NCBI GenBank assembly: GCA_002412765.1
Contig: DHVR01000018.1
Coordinates: 1-52,837, forward strand
Source of the DNA: Leptolinea sp. UBA5203
GTDB lineage: Bacteria > Chloroflexota > Anaerolineae > Anaerolineales > Anaerolineaceae
Length of the DNA: 52,837 nt
Direction: 5' to 3'
The position numbers were made by a program, and so were the translations under genes. A model generated the notes under the pieces. The model saw only the letters and a list, made by a program, of their open reading frames with translations. It was not told the DNA's origin and made no database searches. This document shows, in pieces, positions 1 through 7,969 of this stretch (position 1 is its first letter; each line of letters opens with the position of its first letter).

Positions 1-141
1 ACCCATGTTCACCTCGAGTGGAATATAAGCTATACGTTTTAATGATAAAAACCAACAAAATAATTATATCTTTAATTGGACAAACCATTCTGAAAACTTA
101 TGGTCTATACGCTAGTGATGTAAAAAATGTATAATGGATTT

Positions 142-432
142 ATGAAACGAGAATTGGCTATTCAAATTCTACAGGATCATCAAACTGAAATTCTTTCATT
201 TGGGGTCAAAAGTTTGGCGTTATTTGGTTCGGTTGCTCGATCTGAAGCCCGTTCTGACAGTGATGTAGATATCCTGGTGGAGTTTGACCGTCCAGTGGGT
301 TTGTTTGGATTAATTGCCTTGCAACAGCGGCTTGAAGAATGGCTCGGACGACCGGTAGATGTTGGAACCCTGGATTGTTTGAAGGAATCCATTCGCTCTG
401 AGGTTTTGGAAGAGTGTGTCTATGTCTCCTAG
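142..432 (+). CDS. mntA: MNT-type minimal nucleotidyltransferase (MntA-like antitoxin)
   Basis: Minimal nucleotidyltransferase of the pol-beta superfamily, about 96 residues. The signature GSX10DXD is complete: Gly29-Ser30, then ten residues, then Asp41 and Asp43, counting from the ATG at 142. In characterised MntA/HepT pairs (established knowledge) this protein neutralises the HEPN RNase HepT by AMPylating a tyrosine near its RNase motif. The stop overlaps the start of a HEPN-like reading frame (ATG at 422), the usual coupled arrangement, but that partner ends after 20 codons. An earlier ATG at 127 is in frame; neither start has a strong Shine-Dalgarno. With no intact toxin here, the protein may be a relic or act on a partner elsewhere. 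Confidence 0.88.
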   Translation: MKRELAIQILQDHQTEILSFGVKSLALFGSVARSEARSDSDVDILVEFDRPVGLFGLIALQQRLEEWLGRPVDVGTLDCLKESIRSEVLEECVYVS

Positions 433-484
433 GATTTGGAAAGACCGCGTGATTGATATTTTAAACGCAATTTCAGAAATTTAG
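422..484 (+). pseudogene. HEPN (HepT-like) toxin, 5' remnant
   Basis: A reading frame starts at ATG 422, overlapping the nucleotidyltransferase stop by 11 bases, and encodes MSPRIWKDRVIDILNAISEI before TAG at 482-484. This matches the first helix of DUF86/HepT proteins, which are normally about 110-140 residues. The rest of the domain, including the RX4-6H RNase motif, cannot be found in any frame downstream. The toxin is therefore a remnant, probably lost by deletion. A perfect 14-bp palindrome (AAATTGATCAATTT, 491-504) lies just after the stop. Confidence 0.6.
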
Positions 485-632
485 GTAAAAAAATTGATCA
501 ATTTGATGGATTCAAAATAAAATCTACACTTATTACTCATTTTACCAACTTCTAACATCAGTAATGTTGTGGCATAGGTAGATTAAGTACCTTAGATTGA
601 TTATATGTACTACTAAAGAAATTTTACGAAAA

Positions 633-926
633 TCATTTTCTTGATTTATTCTCTAGAATTTCTTCTACTTTTTTTAAATGGTATTCCCTTGGTATAGATT
701 TATATTCATCATATACTTTTTTTGATAACAAACCAAAATGATCTAATCCACCGGCTCCATCAATTGCTTGAAAATTCCCAATACGCATGCGTAAACTTGA
801 TTCACTCATTCCAAGAATTTCAGATATTATTTTAATATCATGTAACAACGGTATAGTTGATTCGTTGCCATATCTATATAGATAGTAAGTTACAATATCA
901 TCATCTTTTGTCCATTTGTGGGTCAT
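633..926 (-). CDS. Small conserved protein of unknown function
   Basis: A 97-residue protein with a good Shine-Dalgarno (AAGGAG, about 6 bases before ATG 926). The N-terminal half (KWTKDDDIVTYYLYRYG) and central part (LGMSESSLRMRIGNF) resemble a widespread family of small proteins with a helix-turn-helix-like core that sit beside nucleases or restriction genes. No catalytic motif is visible. The gene is AT-rich and lies 47 bp downstream of the nuclease-like gene on the same strand, so the two may be co-transcribed. A role as regulator or accessory DNA-binding protein is inference only. Confidence 0.6.
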   Translation of the reverse strand: MTHKWTKDDDIVTYYLYRYGNESTIPLLHDIKIISEILGMSESSLRMRIGNFQAIDGAGGLDHFGLLSKKVYDEYKSIPREYHLKKVEEILENKSRK

Positions 927-973
927 AATTTCTCCTTAATTTATTTTTATTAAGCAATTCACAGATTTTGTAA

Positions 974-1642
974 CTATTCAACTACTATCTCACCAGATTC
1001 GTTTACCCAAAAATAAACAAAATTCGCTACGGGTTTCAACCACGTGATTTTCTGAGTCATGGATCGATATCGTGAAAAATCTGGTAAAGCTACTGCGATT
1101 ACAACATTTCTGTCACGCTGCCTATATTCGAGCACATCAAAAATCACCTGCTTGAACCAATGGCTGGCTTGAACTGACGCACTTGTTTTATCTGTCCCTT
1201 GTGGAAATCCTTTAACTGAAACCCACAATTGTTTATTTCCTTTTTCAGCAATAATATCAATACCTCGTTGGTGATTGGCAGTATCTGCTACTGAGCGTAT
1301 TTGGAAACCTTCTTTTGCTAAATAATTGATGACTTTCGATTGAATGTTCCCCTCCCAGTACCATAATTGCTGTCTGTTAGTTTCCTGAAATTTGTTTTGT
1401 GCTTGAATAGGTTCTTGGGGATTTAATGATACAGACTTAATGAAAGTTGGCTTACCAGCTACCCAAAAATTCTGTATTTTGCCATTTACCTTTCTTCGGA
1501 CAAGTCGTCCTTCCGCTTCTAGTATTCTGCATCTTTTATTGGCTTGTTGACGAGATTTTAATCCTAAAATCAGGGCCAATTCATCATCATCAATTCCTTC
1601 AGGGTGTTCTTGAAAATATGAAATTATTTGATCTATAATCAT
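974..1642 (-). CDS. Winged-helix protein with PD-(D/E)XK nuclease-like domain
   Basis: About 222 residues. Residues 1-60 look like a winged helix that would bind DNA (a repeated Leu/Arg pattern around ALILGLKSRQQANKRCRIL). The C-terminal half carries a Mrr/restriction-endonuclease-like core: a helix ending in VINYLAKEGF, then GIDIIAEKG, then LWVSVKGFP, consistent with the D-(X)n-(E/S)XK layout, though the usual Glu before Lys appears as Ser (VSVKG), so activity is uncertain. The start chosen is ATG 1642 (GGAAGG about 8 bases upstream) rather than an upstream TTG. No methyltransferase is nearby, so a classical restriction-modification pair is unlikely. Confidence 0.65.
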   Translation of the reverse strand: MIIDQIISYFQEHPEGIDDDELALILGLKSRQQANKRCRILEAEGRLVRRKVNGKIQNFWVAGKPTFIKSVSLNPQEPIQAQNKFQETNRQQLWYWEGNIQSKVINYLAKEGFQIRSVADTANHQRGIDIIAEKGNKQLWVSVKGFPQGTDKTSASVQASHWFKQVIFDVLEYRQRDRNVVIAVALPDFSRYRSMTQKITWLKPVANFVYFWVNESGEIVVE

Positions 1643-1944
1643 TACTCTACCTTCCAAAGTCTAGAAGAATAACTCTTTTAATTAACTGAGAAGAAAAACC
1701 ATCGGATAAAATCGACTATATGCTTGAACCATGAGCGAATCCCCATTCCTGATAATAATTATATATGTACCTTTTCTTTTCGCAATAATAATTACACACA
1801 TAAAATAGGTTTTATCAACACCCCATTTATTAACCTCAATTTGTATGGGAAGAAACAAACACAGGGTGCGATAGCAGCGCGCCTTTTTGTGATGGGCAAA
1901 GTGTCGCAAATTTTGCGAAAATACCCCTTACTATTTCGGTAAAT

Positions 1945-2004
1945 GGTGCGTTGGGCTGGACTGTTTATAATTCAAGTTATCTATTTAAACCGCCCAACAG
2001 CACC
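1945..2004. repeat. Imperfect inverted repeat in a 420-bp gene-free stretch
   Basis: Between the nuclease-like gene and yefM there is no convincing gene. The clearest structure is an inverted repeat: GGTGCGTTGGGC (1945-1956) and GCCCAACAGCACC (1992-2004), pairing over 12 bp with a one-base bulge around a 35-base AT-rich loop. An A-rich run follows on the plus strand. It could be a decayed terminator or the end of a small mobile repeat; nothing decides between these. Confidence 0.35.
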
Positions 2005-2062
2005 CTACAAAAAAAACAGTTTTTAGTTTCGCTGATGTTTTGCAAATTTAAATAAAACCTCC

Positions 2063-2103
2063 TTGACAAATGCATACCATTAGTTGTACAGTATATCTGT
2101 ACA
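2063..2103 (+). promoter_or_regulatory. yefM-yoeB promoter and palindromic operator
   Basis: A -35-like TTGACA at 2063-2068 is followed by a 19-bp perfect inverted repeat at 2085-2103: TGTACAG, spacer TATAT, CTGTACA. TGTACA is the core bound by YefM in the E. coli yefM-yoeB operator (established knowledge), where two such hexamers lie side by side. Here the two hexamers begin 13 bp apart and cover the expected -10 region, so YefM/YefM-YoeB binding would block RNA polymerase. Confidence 0.8.
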
Positions 2104-2116
2104 CATTGGAGAAAAA

Positions 2117-2395
2117 ATGACCATTCAAACTACTTATACCCAAGCCCGTGATGGATTGGCGAAATTATTGGATCAGGTAACCCATAACCGTGAGGTGGTG
2201 ATTATTCAACGCCGCGGTGAAGAAGAAGTTGCCATGATCGCAGCCTCTGAACTGCAAAGCTTGATGGAAACGGCTTACCTGTTGCGCTCACCTGCCAATG
2301 CGGAACGCTTGCTGGCAGCTCTAGGCCGTGCTTTAAAGAACGAAACTGAGCCGCAGCCAATTGAATCGTTGCGGCATGAGGTTGGCCTTGAGTAG
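2117..2395 (+). CDS. yefM: YefM/Phd family antitoxin
   Basis: Antitoxin of about 92 residues. The start is ATG 2117 with GGAG 5 bases upstream; an earlier in-frame start (2084) lies inside the operator and is unlikely. The N-terminal half has the Phd/YefM dimerisation and DNA-binding pattern (TTYTQARDGLAKLLDQV, then VVIIQRRGEEEVAMIA), and the C-terminal tail is the disordered, acidic region expected to wrap the toxin. It overlaps yoeB by 20 bases, so translation is likely coupled. It is expected to repress its own promoter through the TGTACA palindromes just upstream. The unit appears intact. Confidence 0.93.
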   Translation: MTIQTTYTQARDGLAKLLDQVTHNREVVIIQRRGEEEVAMIAASELQSLMETAYLLRSPANAERLLAALGRALKNETEPQPIESLRHEVGLE

Positions 2396-2657
2396 GAAAG
2401 TGAAAACGGCCATTTTTCAGGCGGAGTTCATTGAAGATTTACGGTTTTGGGTGGAAACCGACCGTAAGTTAGCGCTGCGTACGTTTGATCTCATTGAGGC
2501 GATCCTGCGCGATCCATTCAATGGAATAGGTAAACCTGAGCCGCTCAAATATCTATCCCCGGGGACATGGTCAAGAAGGTTAACGCAGGAACACCGCATC
2601 GTCTATCTTGTCCGGGAAGATCAAATTGATTTTCTCCAGGCCAGATACCACTATTAA
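2376..2657 (+). CDS. yoeB: YoeB ribosome-dependent mRNA interferase toxin
   Basis: RelE-superfamily toxin that cleaves mRNA in the ribosomal A site (known for E. coli YoeB). The sequence aligns along its length with YoeB: WVETDRK near the start, PFNGIGKPEPLKYL in the middle, TWSRRLTQEHRIVY, and the C-terminal RYHY that holds the catalytic His and Tyr. Glu, Arg and His of the active site are all present. The start could be ATG 2376 (overlapping yefM, chosen) or GTG 2400, which aligns exactly with the E. coli N-terminus but has its purine stretch too close. The gene ends just before a strong terminator. Confidence 0.93.
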   Translation: MRLALSRKVKTAIFQAEFIEDLRFWVETDRKLALRTFDLIEAILRDPFNGIGKPEPLKYLSPGTWSRRLTQEHRIVYLVREDQIDFLQARYHY

Positions 2658-2680
2658 TCATGAGCTAAATAAACTATAAA

Positions 2681-2716
2681 GCACCTCATGATCCTAAACC
2701 ATGAGGTGCCGTTTTT
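2681..2716 (+). terminator. Rho-independent terminator of yefM-yoeB
   Basis: Perfect 10-bp stem: GCACCTCATG (2681-2690) pairs with CATGAGGTGC (2700-2709), loop of 9 bases, then CGTTTTT. It lies 23 bp after the yoeB stop and 26 bp before the end of the convergent CBS-ACT gene. An A-rich run on the other side lets it serve both strands. Confidence 0.88.
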
Positions 2717-2742
2717 CCCAAGTGATAGCTCAAATTGCTATT

Positions 2743-3387
2743 TTAATAATTTCGTACATCCACAATCTTGGTACTTTTGGATTCAATGGCTTTCATCAGC
2801 TCTGCTTCTTTGACGCCGCCGATCTTGAGCACCAGCCGGGCGGATGCGGAATCATCGCCAAGGAAAGAACCCAGGGATAAAATGTTGCCGCCCAGATCAA
2901 AGATGGCTTTGGTCAGGTTGGCCAGTGCACCGGGTGTTTTGGCAATTTCAACTGTCAGGCGCAGGCCGGCTTCGCGGGCACCCAATACTTCCAGAAACGC
3001 TTTGAAGATATCCGTTTCGGTAATGATCCCGACTACGTTCTGCCCGCGCACTACCGGAATACCGCCGATTTCCTTATCCGCCATGATGCTGGCGGCTTCT
3101 TCCAGCGGAGTGTCCTCCGTGACGGTGATCACTTCGCAGGTCATGATTTTTTCAACCGGGTAAGCACTCAACAGGGATTTGATCTCCCACACACTCAAGG
3201 TGGTGGCACTGGAGGGAGAAGCTTTCATCAGTTCCAGTTCGGTGACAATCCCGATTAGTTTGCCGGCATCATCCACTACCGGCAGACGGCGAATGTGCTC
3301 TTTGGCCATTACCGATAAGGCTTCTTGCAAGGACGTTTTCGGTCCAATAGTGATAACAGGGTGTTTCATTCGAGAACCTACAAACAT
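2743..3387 (-). CDS. CBS-pair and ACT domain protein (AcuB-like)
   Basis: A 214-residue cytoplasmic protein with two CBS motifs (MKHPVITIGP...IGIVTELEL, and KIMTCEVITVTEDTPLEEAA...VVGIITETDIF) forming a Bateman module that typically binds adenine nucleotides, followed by an ACT domain (LTVEIAKTPGALANLTKAIF) that typically binds small ligands such as amino acids. The layout is that of AcuB-type proteins, but no acetoin genes are nearby. The start is placed at ATG 3387, because AAAGGAG sits 6 bases upstream; an in-frame ATG at 3414 has no such site and would place the ribosome-binding site inside the gene. Function beyond ligand sensing is not known. Confidence 0.85.
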   Translation of the reverse strand: MFVGSRMKHPVITIGPKTSLQEALSVMAKEHIRRLPVVDDAGKLIGIVTELELMKASPSSATTLSVWEIKSLLSAYPVEKIMTCEVITVTEDTPLEEAASIMADKEIGGIPVVRGQNVVGIITETDIFKAFLEVLGAREAGLRLTVEIAKTPGALANLTKAIFDLGGNILSLGSFLGDDSASARLVLKIGGVKEAELMKAIESKSTKIVDVRNY

Positions 3388-3556
3388 GGCTTTCTCCTTT
3401 TGTAAATCATTCATCCAAGACTATCTCTATTTTAACTTAAATCAGATTAATAAACACGTCAATACCCACCTGTATATACAGGTTTGCAATTAATTCATCA
3501 AGGTTTTAATCAACGAGTGGGATTACACCAGGATTTCCCTATCCAGGTTAACAATA

Positions 3557-3582
3557 AAGGCACCCTCCAATGAGAGTGCCTT
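3557..3582 (-). terminator. Terminator of the dynamin-like GTPase gene
   Basis: An 11-bp stem with one mismatch (AAGGCACCCTC at 3557-3567, GAGAGTGCCTT at 3572-3582) and a 4-base loop. On the minus strand it is followed by TTTATTGTT. It lies 29 bp past the stop of the gene ending at 3611. Confidence 0.75.
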
Positions 3583-3610
3583 CTGTTCTGTAGTAAACGA
3601 GTCGGGCCAA

Positions 3611-5359
3611 TTAGCTAATCCGTTCCACCCGCGTACGCAGTGTAGCGATGATATGGTGCAGGTCATCCAATTGGGTTTGTGTTTTGAGAATCTTTTCCTG
3701 CTCAGCGTGGACATAGCGGGTGTAAGGGGCTATGCTTTCCTGCAGCCGGCTTATGGCGTTCTTGGATTCGTGGCTAAACGCGCCCGTCAGGGCTTCCAAA
3801 AGGTTGGTCCGCAGGGTAATTATTTTCCCGCGAAAATCCTCTTTGGCGCGGTTGCGTTTAAAGGGGATGACAAAAAGTCCTACGATGGCGAGGGTGCCAG
3901 CGGCCACCATGCCGGTGATATCCAGCGTTGAAGAAAGCAGGGCCGTGGAAACCAGTGCGCCAAGCCCTACCGCACCCACTTCAAACAAGGCAGTTTGGGC
4001 GACGGCAATTTCAACATTTGCCGCCAAGTGACTGGCTTCTTTGACATGATCGTAACTCTCGATGATGGTGGTGATCTTTTGCCCGACTTTTTCGATCAAT
4101 TCGCGGCGATGGATTTCTTGTGAATTGCCAGCCCCGCCTACAATTTGATCCAGATTGAGCGACTGGCGTCTTTGCAGATAGGTCATCACCTGCTGCCATT
4201 CGCGCAAATCCTTTTCCACCAGCCAATCGATGATCTGCTGCACCTGCCCATCAATTTGATGGGAGACATCATAGAGCACTTCTTTTTCAAAGGCGGCACG
4301 GATGCGGTCGCCATGCATCAAGTTTTGGATATTGGTCAGGCGCATCACCCGGTCAAAGAAATCCAGCCCGCGCATTTCCAATTTGTGCAGAATATTTTCC
4401 ACCTCGGCTAAGCGCGGCGCCAGCTCATTTTCCAGATCACGCTCGTAAGCACTGATGGCGGTTTCCAGCGCCTTGGACGTAAGAGCATCTTCTTTCAAAT
4501 CCTCGGCCTGGGCGCGGATGGTTTCGCCCACCTGATCCAGTAAATTCGCCGCCACCCCCAGCGGACTTTGCAGCTTAAGCTGAAGTCTGGCGGTATCATC
4601 CAGGGATGTGGAAATGTACGTCTCCAGGTCATCCAATCGGCTGGCGGTCCGAAGCCGTTGACTCTCGATCTCATTAGATTCCAATATGGCTCGTTGGGCT
4701 AATTTTGCAGAAACCGGGAAGAAGACCGGCGTCTCCCCTAGGGCGATGGTGGCATTCTTGAGGATATAATCCTGGGCTTCCTGTAAGGCCGCTTCGTTTT
4801 CCAGGATGTCCGCTTTATTCAATACAAAGATGACTTTCTTGCCCCAGGCCAGTATCCGCTCCAGGAATTGACGTTCGCTCTCAGTCATGGGGCGGTCAGC
4901 GGAGGTGGTGAAAAGAACCAGGTCGCTGCGTGGCACAAACTCATCCGTCAGGCGTTCATGTTGGCGGATTATGGCGTTGGTACCAGGGGAATCGACGAAA
5001 TTCACCTGTTTGAGCAGCGGCAAGGGGTAGGTGACCAGGGCGTAACCATCATCCACGATCTGCTCCGTCTTGGTCTCGCCCCATTTGATCACGGTGACGC
5101 GCGAGGTGGTGGGGATAACCCCTTCCGCCAGCACGATTTCACCCAGCATGGCGTTGATCAGAGCGCTTTTCCCGGCGTTAAATTCACCGACCACCACAAT
5201 GAGGAATAGTTCATCCAATTGCAGGGCGGCTTTTTGAAGGGTGGGTAGTTTATCCTTGGCGGCATCGATTTCCGCAAGACGCAGAAGGATGTTGGATAAT
5301 GCTTCCTTTTCATCCGACAGTAACTGGGTTTGATCCTGAGTAAGCATGAACTGGCGCAT
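3611..5359 (-). CDS. Bacterial dynamin-like GTPase
   Basis: A 582-residue large GTPase of the dynamin superfamily. The G domain is complete: P-loop GEFNAGKS (residues 58-65), switch I TTSRVT, G3 DSPG (123-126), G4 NKAD (181-184). A helical stalk with long heptad-like stretches follows, then a hydrophobic pair of segments (about 455-500, ALVSTALLSSTLDITG...GTLAIVGLFVIPF) that fits the membrane paddle of bacterial dynamin-like proteins. Such proteins bind or fuse membranes and in some species help resist membrane stress or phage. The start is ATG 5359 with GAAGGAG 6 bases upstream; an in-frame start at 5389 lacks this. It appears as a single gene, not the tandem pair often seen, with its own terminator. 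Confidence 0.9.
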   Translation of the reverse strand: MRQFMLTQDQTQLLSDEKEALSNILLRLAEIDAAKDKLPTLQKAALQLDELFLIVVVGEFNAGKSALINAMLGEIVLAEGVIPTTSRVTVIKWGETKTEQIVDDGYALVTYPLPLLKQVNFVDSPGTNAIIRQHERLTDEFVPRSDLVLFTTSADRPMTESERQFLERILAWGKKVIFVLNKADILENEAALQEAQDYILKNATIALGETPVFFPVSAKLAQRAILESNEIESQRLRTASRLDDLETYISTSLDDTARLQLKLQSPLGVAANLLDQVGETIRAQAEDLKEDALTSKALETAISAYERDLENELAPRLAEVENILHKLEMRGLDFFDRVMRLTNIQNLMHGDRIRAAFEKEVLYDVSHQIDGQVQQIIDWLVEKDLREWQQVMTYLQRRQSLNLDQIVGGAGNSQEIHRRELIEKVGQKITTIIESYDHVKEASHLAANVEIAVAQTALFEVGAVGLGALVSTALLSSTLDITGMVAAGTLAIVGLFVIPFKRNRAKEDFRGKIITLRTNLLEALTGAFSHESKNAISRLQESIAPYTRYVHAEQEKILKTQTQLDDLHHIIATLRTRVERIS

Positions 5360-5559
5360 TTCTTCTCCTTCGAATGTACAAGAAACCAATTAATAAATTA
5401 ACTTTTCTAACTGAATTATACTCTGCATCATAGATCCCTCTTATAACCTCCAGCTAATCCACAAAACTAAATAAAGCCATTTTGAGTGAAATGCATCTAT
5501 TGAATTAATCCTAAACCAAATTAAGGTCAGAACCAGGAATATCGGATGACTATACTGAC

Positions 5560-6393
5560 TTATTTTGTTGCGTTGATCATCAAACTTCCGCCAGCATTGG
5601 GATCCAAATCGACATTGGCGGTGTCTTTGATTAAGGTCAGCGGCGTGGACAGGGTCACTTCCGGGGGTTCCACCTCGATCTGATAGCCCAGATTCAGTAA
5701 AACTTGCAGATACGCCTTATAGACCGCCAGTTGTTCGTCCTTAGGTTTTGAGGCGTAATTGCACAGGACCATCAATCGTTTTTCACTGGCCTCCATGATG
5801 CTGGGACGGATCAAGGTGCAGCCTGAGGGTTGCGGAACCAGGGACGCCCATTCTTCGGGCCAATCAGGGGCATCAATGCCTGCCAACTGATCTTGATTAA
5901 GTCCATCAATGTCGTAGGTCACAATCCCATCCCAATCGGAGTTGACTTCAAGCCGCAGTTCCAGATCACCCAGACGGGTATAGATGGCATCATATTCACC
6001 CCGAGCAGCTCGCTTGCGTGCGTTCTCTTCCGAGGTGGGGTTGGTATTATAAACAATTGCCTCCAGGGTACAGCCGGCAGCTTTCAGACGTCCAAGGTAG
6101 TCCTGAAACTTATTTTCGGGGACATCATGGTAAAAAATCCGCACATGGGTGGCTCCCGCCATGACACTCTCAATCGGTGCATCCAATGGCGGAATGAGTT
6201 GAGGAATTTCGGAAGGCCAAGAGCTGTTTTCTGGCAGGATTATGGGGTCGTTTACAGAAGCTATATCCCCGGTAATATCGGTACGTAATAGGTTCCCATC
6301 CTGAGTGACTGATTTTCCCTGGCATGCAATTATGATTAATAATAAACAAACTAAGCTGATGATCTTAAGGCACCTTGGAAACAGTTTTGACAT
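5560..6393 (-). CDS. Secreted lipoprotein of unknown function
   Basis: A 277-residue protein with a clear lipoprotein signal: basic start (MSKLFPRCLKI), hydrophobic stretch, and lipobox IIIAC with Cys24 as the lipidated residue. AAGGAGG lies 8 bases before ATG 6393. The mature part has a repeated alpha/beta pattern (VRIFYHDVPENKFQDYLGRL and later DEQLAVYKAYLQVLLNLGY), suggesting two similar modules that each hold a predicted short helix after a beta strand. No enzymatic motif is recognised. It is probably anchored on the outer face of the cytoplasmic membrane. No operon partner is evident. Confidence 0.8.
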   Translation of the reverse strand: MSKLFPRCLKIISLVCLLLIIIACQGKSVTQDGNLLRTDITGDIASVNDPIILPENSSWPSEIPQLIPPLDAPIESVMAGATHVRIFYHDVPENKFQDYLGRLKAAGCTLEAIVYNTNPTSEENARKRAARGEYDAIYTRLGDLELRLEVNSDWDGIVTYDIDGLNQDQLAGIDAPDWPEEWASLVPQPSGCTLIRPSIMEASEKRLMVLCNYASKPKDEQLAVYKAYLQVLLNLGYQIEVEPPEVTLSTPLTLIKDTANVDLDPNAGGSLMINATK

Positions 6394-6525
6394 TTCCTAA
6401 TCCTCCTTGAAAAGCATTCCGTATCTTTATTATCCCAGATCAATGTCACCATTAAAGTTGAAAAGGTTACCCAAATAGATTCCTTTCCATATCACGAGGA
6501 TGTAATTCTCTGAATAAAAAGCACA

Positions 6526-7359
6526 TTATAAAGTTAACAAAAATCTGTCAAAATGACCATAAAACTCAGCCTTATTACTCAAATGGACATTGTGATCAGG
6601 GTCAGAAATTTCAACCGCCATGCAGTTTGAAATCAAGGATTGCATCTTTTCAAAATCCTCATCCGGGACGGCTTCATGGCTGCTGGCTCGGACTAGCAGA
6701 ACCGGGCATTTTATTTTAGGTAAAAGCTCATACCACGTTTGATAATAAGCAATATTGGCTGCCATGGCCTGGGCGCTGAACATCATCTGAAATCCTTCAA
6801 CGGTTTCAATCAGACTGTTCATGAAGTACTGATAACTTAATTCAGAATCCATGGCATGTTTAATGAACGTCTGAGCTTCAAATAAACTTGTAAAAGGCAG
6901 CGGCCAATCACTTGTCACCGGATCCAGGATGGGCAGTTCTTCCAACGGCATGGAATTAGGCTGCGCCGGCCCATTGGCGGATTTATCTAATATGGCCACC
7001 CCTCTTACCCGCTGGGGATATGTGGCCGCCAGAGTTCCTGCGATCGTGCCGCCCATGGAATGTCCCACCACGATGGCCGAATCCAGGTGTAAATGATCCA
7101 ATAGGTCGATCATATCCCCGGCCATTTCTTCTGCCGTATATTTGGCGATCGGTTTTCCGCTGAGCCCATGTCCGCGCTGATCCGGAGCGATGACCCGGTA
7201 GTGATCTCCATAGTGCTGGATGAAATCCACCCAGGTTTCGCCGCGTCCCCATCTGCCGTGTAAGCAAAGTATGGCCGGGGCGTCTGTTTGGGTATCTCGA
7301 TAAAAGATATCAATATCCTTGAGCCTGGCGATTTCCCTGTGAATTAAAGAAATATTCAT
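6526..7359 (-). CDS. Alpha/beta hydrolase
   Basis: A 277-residue alpha/beta-hydrolase fold protein. It has the oxyanion HG motif (LCLHGRWGRGETW), DQRGHGLS after strand 4, the nucleophile elbow GHSMGG (about residue 96-101) and a late His in SDPDHNVHL, giving a Ser-Asp/Glu-His triad; the acid is probably the Asp/Glu in the ASSHEAVPDEDF segment. A cap domain lies between. The pattern fits the haloperoxidase, epoxide-hydrolase and esterase subfamilies; the substrate cannot be told. The start is supported by GGAGGGG just before ATG 7359. The VOC gene upstream starts 28 bp after... its stop lies at 7388, so the two probably share a transcript. Confidence 0.88.
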   Translation of the reverse strand: MNISLIHREIARLKDIDIFYRDTQTDAPAILCLHGRWGRGETWVDFIQHYGDHYRVIAPDQRGHGLSGKPIAKYTAEEMAGDMIDLLDHLHLDSAIVVGHSMGGTIAGTLAATYPQRVRGVAILDKSANGPAQPNSMPLEELPILDPVTSDWPLPFTSLFEAQTFIKHAMDSELSYQYFMNSLIETVEGFQMMFSAQAMAANIAYYQTWYELLPKIKCPVLLVRASSHEAVPDEDFEKMQSLISNCMAVEISDPDHNVHLSNKAEFYGHFDRFLLTL

Positions 7360-7387
7360 GGCCCCTCCCTTCTTATTTCAATTGGGT

Positions 7388-7810
7388 TTACTGGGTTCTC
7401 TTGACCATGGGATGATCCTCTTTGAGCTGCAATAAATCCCATTGGTTTCCGTACAAGTCTACAAATACGGCGACTGTGCCATACTCGATTTGCTTGGGTT
7501 CGCGAATGAACGTGATGCCCTGTGCCAGCATATGATGATAATCCCGCCAGAAATCATCCGAATTTAAGAATAGAAATACCCGTCCGCCGCTTTGATTGCC
7601 AATAAAAGGCTCCTGTTCTGGTTTGGAGGCTCTGGCCAGCAGCAGGGTACAACCGCTGGAACCGGGCGGGGCGACGACCACCCAGCGTTTGTCCTGTTCC
7701 GGTTGGTAGGTGTCCTCGATCAGTTCAAAGTTCAGTTTGTTGATATAAAAATCTAGCGCTTCGTCATACTCTTTGACAACCAGGGCGATATGGACAATAT
7801 TCTGTCTCAT
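7388..7810 (-). CDS. VOC superfamily (glyoxalase/bleomycin-resistance fold) protein
   Basis: A 140-residue vicinal-oxygen-chelate protein. It starts with the typical strand VHIALVVKEYDEALDFYI and ends with VAVFVDLYGNQWDLLQL, the second half of the paired beta-alpha-beta-beta-beta units. The metal-ligand positions (His near residue 6 and Asp/Gln near the end) are only partly standard. AAAGGAAACCCC precedes ATG 7810. The stop is 28 bp from the start of the hydrolase gene, suggesting one transcript. Members include dioxygenases, isomerases and resistance proteins; nothing here narrows the substrate. Confidence 0.85.
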   Translation of the reverse strand: MRQNIVHIALVVKEYDEALDFYINKLNFELIEDTYQPEQDKRWVVVAPPGSSGCTLLLARASKPEQEPFIGNQSGGRVFLFLNSDDFWRDYHHMLAQGITFIREPKQIEYGTVAVFVDLYGNQWDLLQLKEDHPMVKRTQ

Positions 7811-7905
7811 GGGGTTTCCTTTTGTTTTTTTGATCCTTCTATTTTAGCCTGTTTCCACCACAACAATTATTTTCTAGATGCCCCTAACTTTTGCGGATTA
7901 TTAAC

Positions 7906-7931
7906 AATCGCCTTCCATTTTGGAGGCGATT
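7906..7931 (-). terminator. Possible terminator after the 7970-8554 gene
   Basis: Hairpin AATCGCC(T)TCCA / TGGAGGCGATT (7906-7931) with a one-base bulge and a tiny loop. On the minus strand it is followed by GTTAATAATCC, only weakly T-rich. It lies 38 bp past the stop of the upstream minus-strand gene. Confidence 0.45.
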
Positions 7932-7969
7932 TCCTTGTTTAGAAAATATACCGGTAAATCCCTGAGCTA

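Noticed and set aside
1724..1942. 72-codon plus-strand frame before yefM
   Set aside because: No ribosome site, no recognisable pattern, and composition of non-coding DNA.
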